Assembly: GCA_050943135.1 (NCBI GenBank)
Contig: JBMNOP010000009.1
Span: 1-64,000, forward strand
From: RUG695 sp050943135
GTDB lineage: Bacteria > Planctomycetota > Planctomycetia > Pirellulales > Thermoguttaceae
Reading direction: 5' to 3'
DNA: 64,000 nt
Shown here: positions 44,286 through 52,835 of the stretch, piece by piece
How the letters are laid out: each line of letters begins with the position of its first letter
Position numbering within the stretch: position 1 is the first letter of the stretch
The notes under the pieces: generated by a model
The model's database searches: none
What the model was told of the DNA's origin: nothing
The model's input: the letters and a program-made list of their open reading frames with translations, nothing else
Translations under genes and position numbers: made by a program

Positions 44286-45266
44286 ATGACCGAGACGACC
44301 TTCATTACCGACCCCGCCGAATTGGGTGCGATGCTCTCTCTTCCCGCCCCAGAGGTCACCGAGGCGCTTGCGGTCGGAGAGTCTCTCCCGCTGCGCATAC
44401 CGCGGAAGCTTGTCGAAAGAATCACCAAGGGAAATCCGGATGATCCGATTCTCTCGCAATTCTGGCCGAAAAAGCAAGAACGGCTCGGTGTGCCTGGTTT
44501 CACCGACGATCCGCTCGGCGAATTTTCTGCCCCGAACGCTGTCTCCGGAGAACGACTCCCGACCGCTCTCCTGTGGAAATATGCCGGACGGGCACTGGTG
44601 ATGACTCGCGGGGCTTGCGCGGCCAATTGTCGATTCTGCTTTCGGCGTCACCTTCCGCAAGCCGCCCCCCCCGACTGGAAAGAGATCGCCTCGTTCCTAG
44701 AAAACCATAAAGAGATCGAGGAAGTAATTCTCAGCGGGGGGGACCCACTGGGGCTGCCACCGAGACAACTCGAAACCGCCTTCCATTATATAGGAGGACT
44801 CTCTTTTGTTAAGAGGGTACGCATCCATACGCGATACCCTATTCTACTCCCATCGAGACTTACGCAGGAGATGCTCCGTCTCTTGGAAGAGGTCCGGAAA
44901 ACGGGAAAAAATCTCCCCTTGGTTTTTCACATTAACCATCCCGCGGAACTCGCCTCCGATACAACCGAGTGCCTCCGAACATTGAACGAGCGACATTTTC
45001 CGCTATTCTCCCAAACGGTTCTTCTGCGCGGAGTCAATGACCGAGCATCGATCCTCAAAGAACTCTTCACCAAAGAATTCCGAATTGGGGTCATCCCCTA
45101 CTATCTTCATCAGCTGGACAGGGTCGCTGGCGCCGCCCACTTCGAGGTTCCCGTCAGCGAGGGGCTTGCCATCCTCGACAAACTTCGCCAAGATCTTCCC
45201 GGTTACCTCGTCCCGCGTTATGTCCGGGAACAGACCGGAGTACCGTCAAAACTATCGCTGGGGTGA
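44286..45266 (+). CDS. epmB: EF-P lysine 2,3-aminomutase EpmB
   Basis: A radical-SAM enzyme that converts alpha-lysine to beta-lysine for attachment to EF-P. The 326-residue protein has the cluster motif CAANCRFCFRRH with cysteines at 111, 115 and 118, then EEVILSGGDPLGLPP, RIHTRYPILLPSR, FHINHPAEL and QTVLLRGVNDR. Its length fits EpmB better than the longer catabolic KamA enzymes, and the divergent efp supports this. No epmA (the ligase) lies in the window. No good ribosome site precedes the ATG; other starts nearby are out of frame. Confidence 0.93.
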   Translation: MTETTFITDPAELGAMLSLPAPEVTEALAVGESLPLRIPRKLVERITKGNPDDPILSQFWPKKQERLGVPGFTDDPLGEFSAPNAVSGERLPTALLWKYAGRALVMTRGACAANCRFCFRRHLPQAAPPDWKEIASFLENHKEIEEVILSGGDPLGLPPRQLETAFHYIGGLSFVKRVRIHTRYPILLPSRLTQEMLRLLEEVRKTGKNLPLVFHINHPAELASDTTECLRTLNERHFPLFSQTVLLRGVNDRASILKELFTKEFRIGVIPYYLHQLDRVAGAAHFEVPVSEGLAILDKLRQDLPGYLVPRYVREQTGVPSKLSLG

Positions 45267-45430
45267 ATCGAGGGTCTTCGGGGGCCCTTCATGTCTCGGA
45301 CACCCCTTTTCTGCGGGGGAAATTCCCCTTGTCCCGAACCGATGAAGGTGCTAATATAGCTCTCCCTCCATTCGAAACCTATGGATGGGTTTCTCTGGAG
45401 GTCAACGAAAATCAAACGGAGTTGTCTGCG

Positions 45431-46897
45431 ATGGATTGTAACGTCCGAGATCTTGTCGCCTCTTCCGCCGGGCGCGCCGTCTTTTACGTGCCCGTGTTTG
45501 TCCTCTTGCCGCTTTTATCCGTGATCTTCTTTTTACCCGAAACATCCTATGCTGGCGAGAAGCCAATTCTTCTGCTGGCGTTTACCTCGGAGGGATGCCC
45601 CGCTTGCCGCGCACTCGAACCTCTCATTTCGGGACTTGAACAGAAACAGTACCCGATCAAACGGGTATCCCCCCATGATCTGACCGGCTCGGCACTCTAC
45701 GATCACTATGGGATCTCGACGATTCCCTCGTTTGTGCTTCTTTCAGACGGAGTCGAGTACAGCCGCTTTATTTCGACAGGTGAAGATATTCAAACTGTTC
45801 AGAACAGGCTGCTCAAAATGTTCAGGTCGGCTCGTGCGGCTCGGATTGCCACGGCACAGGCCGTCACACACCCGAACCCGCTGCCGAGCCCGAGTCGGAA
45901 CAACATCGTTTCGGCATCGGAGCAACCTCGGTCCACCCCAAATCGTCTGGGAGGACCTATGGTCGATAAGGCCGGATTTGAAAAACAACTGACCGCTACG
46001 GTACGACTTCGCATCCCCGGAGGGAAGAACGAGACCGACTGCGGCACGGGAACCCTGATCCATACCAGTCTGACCGATCATGCACAGGAAGGACTCGTCT
46101 TAACGTGTGGACATCTGTTCCGCGACACTGCCGGAAATACCCCGGTTCAGGTCGATCTCTATCAACTGGAAACCGGAAAGACGGTCACCGTCTCCGGAGA
46201 ATGTGTTTACTACGATGACGATCTGGATATCGGTTTTGTCGGGGTCCCTCTCCCCTTCCCAATCGAGCCAGTTCGGCTTGCCCCGCCCGGCTATACCCCC
46301 CAAAAGGGGGATCGACTCGTCAGTATCGGTTGCTCGTCGGGAGATGATCCGACGTTGTGGCAGCACGCGATTAAAACCACCAACCAAAAATTCTATCAGC
46401 CCAAAGATCGTTCGAAGAATCAGCAATTCTATTTTATCGAGGTCACCAACGCTCCATGTTCAGGTCGAAGCGGTGGTGGTCTTTTCGCACAAACCGCCCA
46501 AGGCGAAACGTATCTGGTTGGTGTATGCAATGCCGGAGATCCCAAATCCGACGAAGGATACTTTCTCCCCTTTTCTGTCGTCTATGACCAGCTCTATGCC
46601 AATTCTAATTTAGCTTTCGTCTACCAAGATTTACTACGCGGTCAGCCAATCGACTCCGAAAGCGGAAATATTCAAACCGTTTCATTCGATTCGGATCAGG
46701 GCGCAGGCTCGGCACAAGAAAAGATTTTTCAGCCGAGCTTCGAATGCCAATCGGCCGGCTCGCGACAAGCAAGGGTTGAAGAGTTAAAAGATTGTATCGC
46801 CCGGGGCGCCGAGGTGATCTGCATCGTCAACTGGCCGAAGGATGACCAAGGGGGGGAACGCGAATCGGACATAATCCGCGTTCCGCGTGGAGAATGA
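45431..46897 (+). CDS. Exported thioredoxin-like / trypsin-like protease fusion
   Basis: A 488-residue protein with two domains seldom joined. A signal or anchor segment (about 17-41, AVFYVPVFVLLPLLSVIFF) leads to a thioredoxin-like domain with the redox pair in EGCPACRAL (Cys56, Cys59) and the cis-proline region ISTIPSFVLL. After a Ser/Pro/Asn linker comes a serine protease domain of the trypsin/HtrA type: His228 in LTCGHLF, Asp266 in DDLDIGFV and Ser347 in CSGRSGGGLF. The triad is complete. No PDZ domain follows. The ATG at 45431 is chosen for the GGAG nine bases upstream; the frame stays open back to 45263 without homology. It probably acts in the periplasm or at its membrane on cysteine-containing substrates, which is inference. 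Confidence 0.82.
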   Translation: MDCNVRDLVASSAGRAVFYVPVFVLLPLLSVIFFLPETSYAGEKPILLLAFTSEGCPACRALEPLISGLEQKQYPIKRVSPHDLTGSALYDHYGISTIPSFVLLSDGVEYSRFISTGEDIQTVQNRLLKMFRSARAARIATAQAVTHPNPLPSPSRNNIVSASEQPRSTPNRLGGPMVDKAGFEKQLTATVRLRIPGGKNETDCGTGTLIHTSLTDHAQEGLVLTCGHLFRDTAGNTPVQVDLYQLETGKTVTVSGECVYYDDDLDIGFVGVPLPFPIEPVRLAPPGYTPQKGDRLVSIGCSSGDDPTLWQHAIKTTNQKFYQPKDRSKNQQFYFIEVTNAPCSGRSGGGLFAQTAQGETYLVGVCNAGDPKSDEGYFLPFSVVYDQLYANSNLAFVYQDLLRGQPIDSESGNIQTVSFDSDQGAGSAQEKIFQPSFECQSAGSRQARVEELKDCIARGAEVICIVNWPKDDQGGERESDIIRVPRGE

Positions 46898-46901
46898 CCG
46901 T

Positions 46902-47840
46902 CTAGAAGTTGATTCCGCTCCAAGTATTTTTGTTTTGGGGCACATCGGTCGCCGGAATTGGATTGATCGGCGAGAAGACCGGTGTTGCACCGACACCCTC
47001 TGGGGCCGCGGGAAGGACTGCCGGGCCGGGAATGCCATAAGGAGTTACGCTGTTCGGCGTCCCAAAGCTTGGCACATTGACCCCGGCAATCGGAACCTGG
47101 GGAACTCCGTTACCTTCGGGTACACTGTTGTCATAGTTATAGTTGCCCCCGGAATAGATTCCGCGACCGAGATCCTTGTTCCCAATCTGAACGACTGCCA
47201 GAATCGAACCGCGGTTCTGTGCCTCGACGACCGGATCGGTCCCCGCCGGAAGTTGTGTATTGACGATCGTATCAACGCCTCCCGCAACGGCAATGTTCTG
47301 GAATTCCGGTGCCGGGAGAAAGATAACCTTCGTCACAAAATTCCCAGCTTGAACCTGATCGAGATCGTTGTCGGTGATCCGGACCGGGATGGCGTTATGC
47401 TCCAAATAAGAACGGGTACGCGATGTCACCGAATTGACCTGGAGAGTCGGATATAAATTCAAGGGCGCCCCTCCAAGCCCACTACGATTCGGGAGATTCG
47501 AAATACGTAGACGGTATTCCTTTCCGGTCTCAAAGTCCTGAATCCCTTCGGTAATGATCGGCTCGGAATCAAATGCTCCGATCGTCGAAACGTCCCAATT
47601 GACATTCATTCCATCAGGTCCCTGGAAAAGGATTTGCGCGGTACCTCCTCCGATACCGTCACGATCACGACCTCCGCCGGTGCGTGCGGCAATTACCCCA
47701 GAACCAGGCCCGTTGACTCCGGGAGAGAGTTGCGGATTATTGTAGTTTCTGGGGGCAAAACGACCACCGACGGGACCGATCGGACCGGCGCCGCTTACAA
47801 CCGCCGTCATCAGAAAGAGCAAAAATAATCTATACCGCAT
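46902..47840 (-). CDS. Exported Gly/Pro-rich protein of unknown function
   Basis: A 312-residue protein starting with a signal peptide (MRYRLFLLFLMTAVVSGAG). A Gly/Asn/Arg-rich linker leads to a globular beta-rich segment of about residues 65-225 (ILFQGPDGMNVNWDVST, then ETGKEYRLRISNLPNR, IPVRITDNDLDQV). The end (about 235-312) is Pro/Gly/Asn/Val-rich and probably disordered. Nothing enzymatic is recognisable. AAGGGAT precedes the ATG. It ends four bases from the convergent protease fusion gene. Planctomycetes have proteins of this general kind, but I cannot name the family. Confidence 0.68.
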   Translation of the reverse strand: MRYRLFLLFLMTAVVSGAGPIGPVGGRFAPRNYNNPQLSPGVNGPGSGVIAARTGGGRDRDGIGGGTAQILFQGPDGMNVNWDVSTIGAFDSEPIITEGIQDFETGKEYRLRISNLPNRSGLGGAPLNLYPTLQVNSVTSRTRSYLEHNAIPVRITDNDLDQVQAGNFVTKVIFLPAPEFQNIAVAGGVDTIVNTQLPAGTDPVVEAQNRGSILAVVQIGNKDLGRGIYSGGNYNYDNSVPEGNGVPQVPIAGVNVPSFGTPNSVTPYGIPGPAVLPAAPEGVGATPVFSPINPIPATDVPQNKNTWSGINF

Positions 47841-47992
47841 CGAATATCCCTTTCTAAATCAACTTTCGGGAGACCCGGCTTCGGGAAAATTTGCCGAAAA
47901 AGGACGTTTCCCAGCATTTCACCCTTCCACCGAAGATATACCTTCGTTAAGATGTCGGCAATTCGATGACCAGCTCTTTGAAAGAGTCATTT

Positions 47993-49033
47993 ATGAAAAG
48001 GAAAAAAACACCGAGTTGGACCTTCCGGTATACAGTCGTAACGATTCTAACCCTTTTAGCGTTTCTTCTAACGCACGAGAATCGTGAAAAACGGGTTATC
48101 TTCGGAAAGTCTGATATGGTAGAACAAATCGGCTCCGATCCGATCCAAATTCTCGACAGAACAATCCGGCGGATTGAAAAGCTCGAATCGCTTACTGCGA
48201 AAATCAACCTGCATGCCCACATCGGCAGTGTCGCACTCGATGGAAGCGGCATCTACGAAGAACTCTTCCTTCGTCCGGATGCCGGCGAGCAACGTGCCCA
48301 CACACTCTGCTACGGTGGCACCTCTCTGTTTCGACTCCATCTGGAACTGGCACGGACCAACGAACCTTCGACGGAGAATCAAGAAGAGAACCTGCTCGAT
48401 ATTGTTTGCGACAAGAATACACTCTGGACCTATACGCAAATCGAAGGGGAGAAGAAACTGACGGAACTCAAGCTGGGTGAAATGGCAGCGATCCTCATAC
48501 AGGCCTGTGATAACGAAGATGAACGTAAGCGTCTGGCCCTCAACCAAATGACCTTCCCAATCCCCCTGGCCGGATTTCCGGGTCTGGGGGGAATTACCGG
48601 CACGCTCCGATCTCTGAAGACTTGGTACGAATTCGGTGACGAGGTCGTCGTCGTTTCGATGAGGGGGGGGGGGAGCTCGCTCAGCGCCTGGCGGATTACC
48701 GGTCGACTCAAATCGGAAGCCTACGAGAAGTCCGTGCAAACCCTCCTAAGCAAAAACGCCGGAGCACGAAAAAAATATATGAACCAGTTCCCGAGCTTGG
48801 TCGAAGTCTATATTAGCCGGGAGTATGAGTTCCCCTACCGAATCTGTTACTATTCGGTTCCCGAACCGAAATCGAGAAAAAAGGAAAAACTCATCACTCT
48901 CGACCTAACCGACGTTTACGAAAACCATTTTTCGGTCACTCAGGAAAGTTTCTTCTACTCGCCCGGCGGTCTCAACTCCACCGATGTAACCCGATCGTAT
49001 ATTGAAAAATTGATTCCCGGAATCGAATTTTAG
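47993..49033 (+). CDS. Membrane-anchored LolA-like protein of unknown function
   Basis: A protein of about 346 residues with a single N-terminal membrane segment (RYTVVTILTLLAFLL) and a soluble domain facing outward. The arrangement DRTIRRIEKLESLTAKINLHA followed by alternating strands resembles the LolA/LolB-like fold common in planctomycete envelope proteins; this is a loose resemblance only. A tract of 11 G at 48663-48673 encodes part of MRGGGSS. I chose the ATG at 47993; an in-frame ATG at 47966 adds nine residues. It ends convergently with pdxA, and the two stops overlap by four bases (49030-49033). Confidence 0.68.
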   Translation: MKRKKTPSWTFRYTVVTILTLLAFLLTHENREKRVIFGKSDMVEQIGSDPIQILDRTIRRIEKLESLTAKINLHAHIGSVALDGSGIYEELFLRPDAGEQRAHTLCYGGTSLFRLHLELARTNEPSTENQEENLLDIVCDKNTLWTYTQIEGEKKLTELKLGEMAAILIQACDNEDERKRLALNQMTFPIPLAGFPGLGGITGTLRSLKTWYEFGDEVVVVSMRGGGSSLSAWRITGRLKSEAYEKSVQTLLSKNAGARKKYMNQFPSLVEVYISREYEFPYRICYYSVPEPKSRKKEKLITLDLTDVYENHFSVTQESFFYSPGGLNSTDVTRSYIEKLIPGIEF

Positions 49034-50130
49034 GGATTTTCTAATACGCTTCGACCGAACCTCTTGGCGTGGGCCAGTTTTACCGCAACGCGAACGGCCT
49101 CGAGCATGCCGGCCGCCGTCGCCGTTCCCTTCCAGGCCCGGTCGAAAGCAGTACCGTGGGCGACGCTTGTTCGAATGATCGGCAAACCGAGCGTCACATT
49201 GACCGCGCGAAACATCCCCATCAATTTTACCGCAATGTGCCCCTGATCGTGGATCATCGCGACGATCCCGTCGTATTCCCCCTCTTGGGCAGCCTTCATA
49301 AGCGTGTCGCTCGGAAAAGGACCGGCAACCGAAAGCCCCTCGGCCAGAGCTTTTTTCACCGCGGGGGCAATCTTGCGGATCTCCTCATCGCCAAAGAGAC
49401 CGTTTTCGCCGCCATGGCAGTTAAGGGCACAGACACCGATGTGCGGTTCGGAACCTTTCATAATCTTGGCGAAATCACGAACCAGGTGAATCTTTTCAAG
49501 AACCGATTTGCGGGTAATCTGCTCAAAGACATTCTTCAACGCGGTATGGAGCGTCACATGGATAACCGACAAACCAAATCGGGAGACAAGGTTTTCCCCG
49601 GGCCCGAGGTAGAGCATCATTCCGAAAATTTTAACGCCACATCGTTCGGCCAGTATCTCGGTATGTCCCGGATAGTGGTGCCCGGCCAATCTGAGGGATT
49701 TCTTATTCAAGGGAGCGGTCACGATCGCCGCGGCCTCGCCCGCCAGGGCGGCATCGATTCCCCGGTTGAGGGAAAGCCAGGCCGCCTCGCCGCCGAGAGA
49801 GGAATTTTCGGCCAAGGGAAAGCCGAGCAGGGAATCGGGAACCGTTTTCAAGCAAGGAATCTTCCTCGGGCCGAAATGACGGTGATAGTCGATCTTCTTC
49901 AGGTCATCAAGCGATGCGATTTCTACAACATCGGCCTCAATGCCGCGAAGGTTTGCCGCACGGCGAATAATTTCCGGATGTCCGAAAACGACCGGACGTG
50001 ATCGGGGGAGCCCTTCTTTCCCTGTGCTAAAAAGTCCCGGCCACGCGCCGGCAATAACTTCAGGACCCACGCCAGCGGGATCGCCCATGGTCAGTGCTAG
50101 CAGAGGTGCATCAGATGTTTTTCGTGCCAT
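49030..50130 (-). CDS. pdxA: 4-hydroxythreonine-4-phosphate dehydrogenase
   Basis: Oxidises 4-phosphohydroxy-L-threonine in the DXP-dependent route to pyridoxal phosphate. The 366-residue protein carries TMGDPAGVGPEVI at its start, VTAPLNKKSLRLAG, the metal histidines in YPGHTEIL, NCHGGENG and HDQGHIAVKLM, and TSVAHGTAFD. The usual NPHAGE motif reads NCHGGE here, a mild change that keeps the His and Glu. The ATG at 50128-50130 is preferred because AAGGAG precedes it; an upstream in-frame ATG would overlap the helicase gene. A PdxA2-type enzyme acting on other phospho-acids cannot be excluded. It lies 80 bases behind the helicase gene on the same strand. Confidence 0.9.
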   Translation of the reverse strand: MARKTSDAPLLALTMGDPAGVGPEVIAGAWPGLFSTGKEGLPRSRPVVFGHPEIIRRAANLRGIEADVVEIASLDDLKKIDYHRHFGPRKIPCLKTVPDSLLGFPLAENSSLGGEAAWLSLNRGIDAALAGEAAAIVTAPLNKKSLRLAGHHYPGHTEILAERCGVKIFGMMLYLGPGENLVSRFGLSVIHVTLHTALKNVFEQITRKSVLEKIHLVRDFAKIMKGSEPHIGVCALNCHGGENGLFGDEEIRKIAPAVKKALAEGLSVAGPFPSDTLMKAAQEGEYDGIVAMIHDQGHIAVKLMGMFRAVNVTLGLPIIRTSVAHGTAFDRAWKGTATAAGMLEAVRVAVKLAHAKRFGRSVLENP

Positions 50131-50210
50131 ACGGAAACTCCTTCCCGGTTCTTCGGCCGATCTGCACGATCGATATCCGCGGACTACGCATTGCGGTTCG
50201 ATGTCTTTCT

Positions 50211-52826
50211 TTATGATTTCTTCCCCCAAAAGATGTCGATCTGCGGATCGTCTAGCGGCAAATCGACCATGCCGGCGCCGGAAAGAAACTCGATATTGGC
50301 AATACGACTCGACGAAGGTCCGAAAACGTTACGGATAAACCCGACTCCGTAATCGGGATGCCGCAAGAGCATTCCTGGTTGTGGATTTCGTCCGACCCCC
50401 CCCTGCTGCCAGCCAGACGGCCGTTCGGTCGATTTCTCTCGTTCAAGATCGATTCCAGTTCGTAAGAGAGGCACCACGGTCGATTTTTTTCTCTCCGGTT
50501 TGTGATGCGAAAGGGGGACAAGATTCCCGTCATCATCGAAAACCATCTCTTCGCTCTCTTCGGGAATCTGTTCGCAATACTCGTTTGTCTCAATCGTCAA
50601 ACCGTCTTCCGTCGAGCGGATCATACGGGCGTCTTTCCGACGTCGACCCCGGGGAAAAGGATGTCCGAACGGTACCACGCCGGAGGCCAACGGCCCCTCC
50701 GATGGATCGATCCCCTCATCATCGTCTGCCACCCCATCTACCGTATCGTCCGCCGTCGAAGCCAGATAGTCAGAAAGATGACCTCCTGATTCCGGAGCAG
50801 GCGAACGGGACTCACTACGACGGAGTTCTTCGAAGACCGAGTCGGCCGAACGAATGTCGAGCAGTTCGGGAGGAATTTCGTAGAGGAAGGGACTCAGAAT
50901 CGTTGGTGCATAACTTCCGCGAAATTCACGATACTCCGCCCGACTGATTCGAAGGAATTCTTTGGCACGCGTAAGACCGACAAAGAAGAGACGACGTTCC
51001 TCTTCCATTTGTTTTTTATCGCGCAGTGACCGTTCGTGCGGCAGGATGTTTCCTTCGACGGCCACAATGTAAACAATCGGAAATTCGAGCCCCTTCGCAG
51101 CGTGGAGCGTCATCAGACTGACACGATCCGACTTGTCGTAGGCATCGACATCGCTTATCAGCGCAGTTTGTTCGAGAAAGCGACCGAGTCGGTCCGACAT
51201 TTGATCTTCCTCATCCCAGAAGGGGATGTCGGCCGAAGCCGCTGCCGATTCTTCCGCATCGAAGATCTCGTCAAATTCCCGGACTTCGGAAAGGAGTTCC
51301 TGAACGTTGGCGACACGTTGTTTGTCCTCTTCAGTGTTGGAGTCAAACATCTCCAGGTAGCGTGTTTCTTGCAAAAGGAGGGTGAGAAGCACTTCCATGT
51401 CGGCACCGGGCACTGCGGCGGCAAGTCGTTCGATCATTGCGGTAAATTGGAGCACCGCACCACGCGTTCGGACTGAAAGGTCGGGGATTTCGGCAGCCCG
51501 TTTTGCCGCAGCAAAGCGGGAAATACCGTAGGTATCGGAAAAGACTTTGATCCGATCGACCGTCACCTTACCAATCCCGCGAACCGGTAGATTGACCACC
51601 CTTTCAAACGAAACAGTATCGTCAGGATTGTAAATGAGTTGAAAATAGGCGAGAAGATCCTTGATCTCTTTTCGACTAAAAAATTCCAGCCCACGCACCA
51701 GGGCAAAGGGAACCCCCTTTTGGCGAAGAGCCCGTTCCAGGTTTCGGGAAAGAGCGTTCATCCGAAAGAAAATGGCGTAATCCCCGGGCGAGTGGGCCGA
51801 TGAGGCGATTTCGGAAGCGATTTCCTCTGCGATCAGTTCTGCCTCTTCCTGCTGATTGTAACAACTCAAAAGGCGAGGTTTCTGCCCGTCTTGATTTTGG
51901 GTAAAGAGTTCTTTTTCTTTCCGGTATTTATTGTGCTTGATCAACGCCGAGGCAACGGCGAGTATCGCGCCGGTACTACGGTAAGTCTCTTCGAGACGGA
52001 CAACGTTCACATGGTTGAAATCTTTTTCAAACTCGAGAATATTGCGGATATTCGCTCCGCGCCATCCGTAGATCGACTGGTCGGGATCGCCGGTCACGGC
52101 CAAATTAGGCCAGTCGCGCGAAAGGGCACGGGCAATGGCATATTGCACGAGATTGGTGTCCTGATACTCGTCGACCAGAATATAGCGGAATCGTTCGTCG
52201 AGGCGGGCACGGACATCTTCGTGGTTTTTCAGCAGAAGAGCGACCCGAACGAGCAGATCGTCAAAATCGACAGCGTTGGCCCGATGAAGTGCCTGCTGGT
52301 ACTTGGGGTAGATCTCTTCGACCAGTTTCCCGAGCTGACTCCCTTCTCCAGCGCGATAATCCGCGGGAAGAACCAACCCGTTCTTTGCCCAACTGATCGC
52401 CGCGAGAATCTTTCCGGTATCAACACCCGTCGGAAGTGTTCGTCGGTCGATCAGCCCGTCGATCAACCGTTTTGAGGCATCGGTATCATAAATAGTAAAC
52501 TTCGGCACCAAATGTGCCTCGTCGATGTAACGACGGAGAATCCGGAGACAGAAGCTGTGGAATGTCCCAATCCAGACCCGTGCGTCCGGAACAAGGTGAG
52601 CGAGCCGCTCTTTCATCTCTTCGGCAGCCTTATTGGTGAAAGTCAGCGCGGCAATGCTTCGGGGGGAAACTCCCTGCTCGACGAGATAAGCGATCCGATG
52701 GGTAACAACACGTGTCTTACCGCTTCCGGGCCCGGCCAGCACCAAAAGCGGACCGTCCTTATGAGCCACCGCGACTTTCTGCGGCTCGTTCAGTCCGGAA
52801 AATAAATGCGACTCCCTTCGATCCAT
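50211..52826 (-). CDS. pcrA: ATP-dependent DNA helicase PcrA/UvrD
   Basis: A superfamily 1A 3'-5' helicase for nucleotide excision repair, mismatch repair and removal of stalled polymerase. All motifs are visible: GLNEPQKVAV (Q motif), Walker A AGPGSGKTRVV (31-41), ALTFTNKAAEEM, TFHSFCLRIL, LVDEYQDTNLVQY, TGDPDQSIYGWRGA, LEETYRS and VSLMTLHAAKGLEFPIV. At 871 residues it exceeds the usual 720-750. The extra length is an acidic linker at about 700-800. The end (PGMLLRHPDYGVGFIRNVFG) is the Tudor-like PcrA tail that binds RNA polymerase. It starts ten bases after the stop of the 1652-residue gene, implying co-expression. Confidence 0.94.
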   Translation of the reverse strand: MDRRESHLFSGLNEPQKVAVAHKDGPLLVLAGPGSGKTRVVTHRIAYLVEQGVSPRSIAALTFTNKAAEEMKERLAHLVPDARVWIGTFHSFCLRILRRYIDEAHLVPKFTIYDTDASKRLIDGLIDRRTLPTGVDTGKILAAISWAKNGLVLPADYRAGEGSQLGKLVEEIYPKYQQALHRANAVDFDDLLVRVALLLKNHEDVRARLDERFRYILVDEYQDTNLVQYAIARALSRDWPNLAVTGDPDQSIYGWRGANIRNILEFEKDFNHVNVVRLEETYRSTGAILAVASALIKHNKYRKEKELFTQNQDGQKPRLLSCYNQQEEAELIAEEIASEIASSAHSPGDYAIFFRMNALSRNLERALRQKGVPFALVRGLEFFSRKEIKDLLAYFQLIYNPDDTVSFERVVNLPVRGIGKVTVDRIKVFSDTYGISRFAAAKRAAEIPDLSVRTRGAVLQFTAMIERLAAAVPGADMEVLLTLLLQETRYLEMFDSNTEEDKQRVANVQELLSEVREFDEIFDAEESAAASADIPFWDEEDQMSDRLGRFLEQTALISDVDAYDKSDRVSLMTLHAAKGLEFPIVYIVAVEGNILPHERSLRDKKQMEEERRLFFVGLTRAKEFLRISRAEYREFRGSYAPTILSPFLYEIPPELLDIRSADSVFEELRRSESRSPAPESGGHLSDYLASTADDTVDGVADDDEGIDPSEGPLASGVVPFGHPFPRGRRRKDARMIRSTEDGLTIETNEYCEQIPEESEEMVFDDDGNLVPLSHHKPERKKSTVVPLLRTGIDLEREKSTERPSGWQQGGVGRNPQPGMLLRHPDYGVGFIRNVFGPSSSRIANIEFLSGAGMVDLPLDDPQIDIFWGKKS

Positions 52827-52835
52827 CTGTAAATT

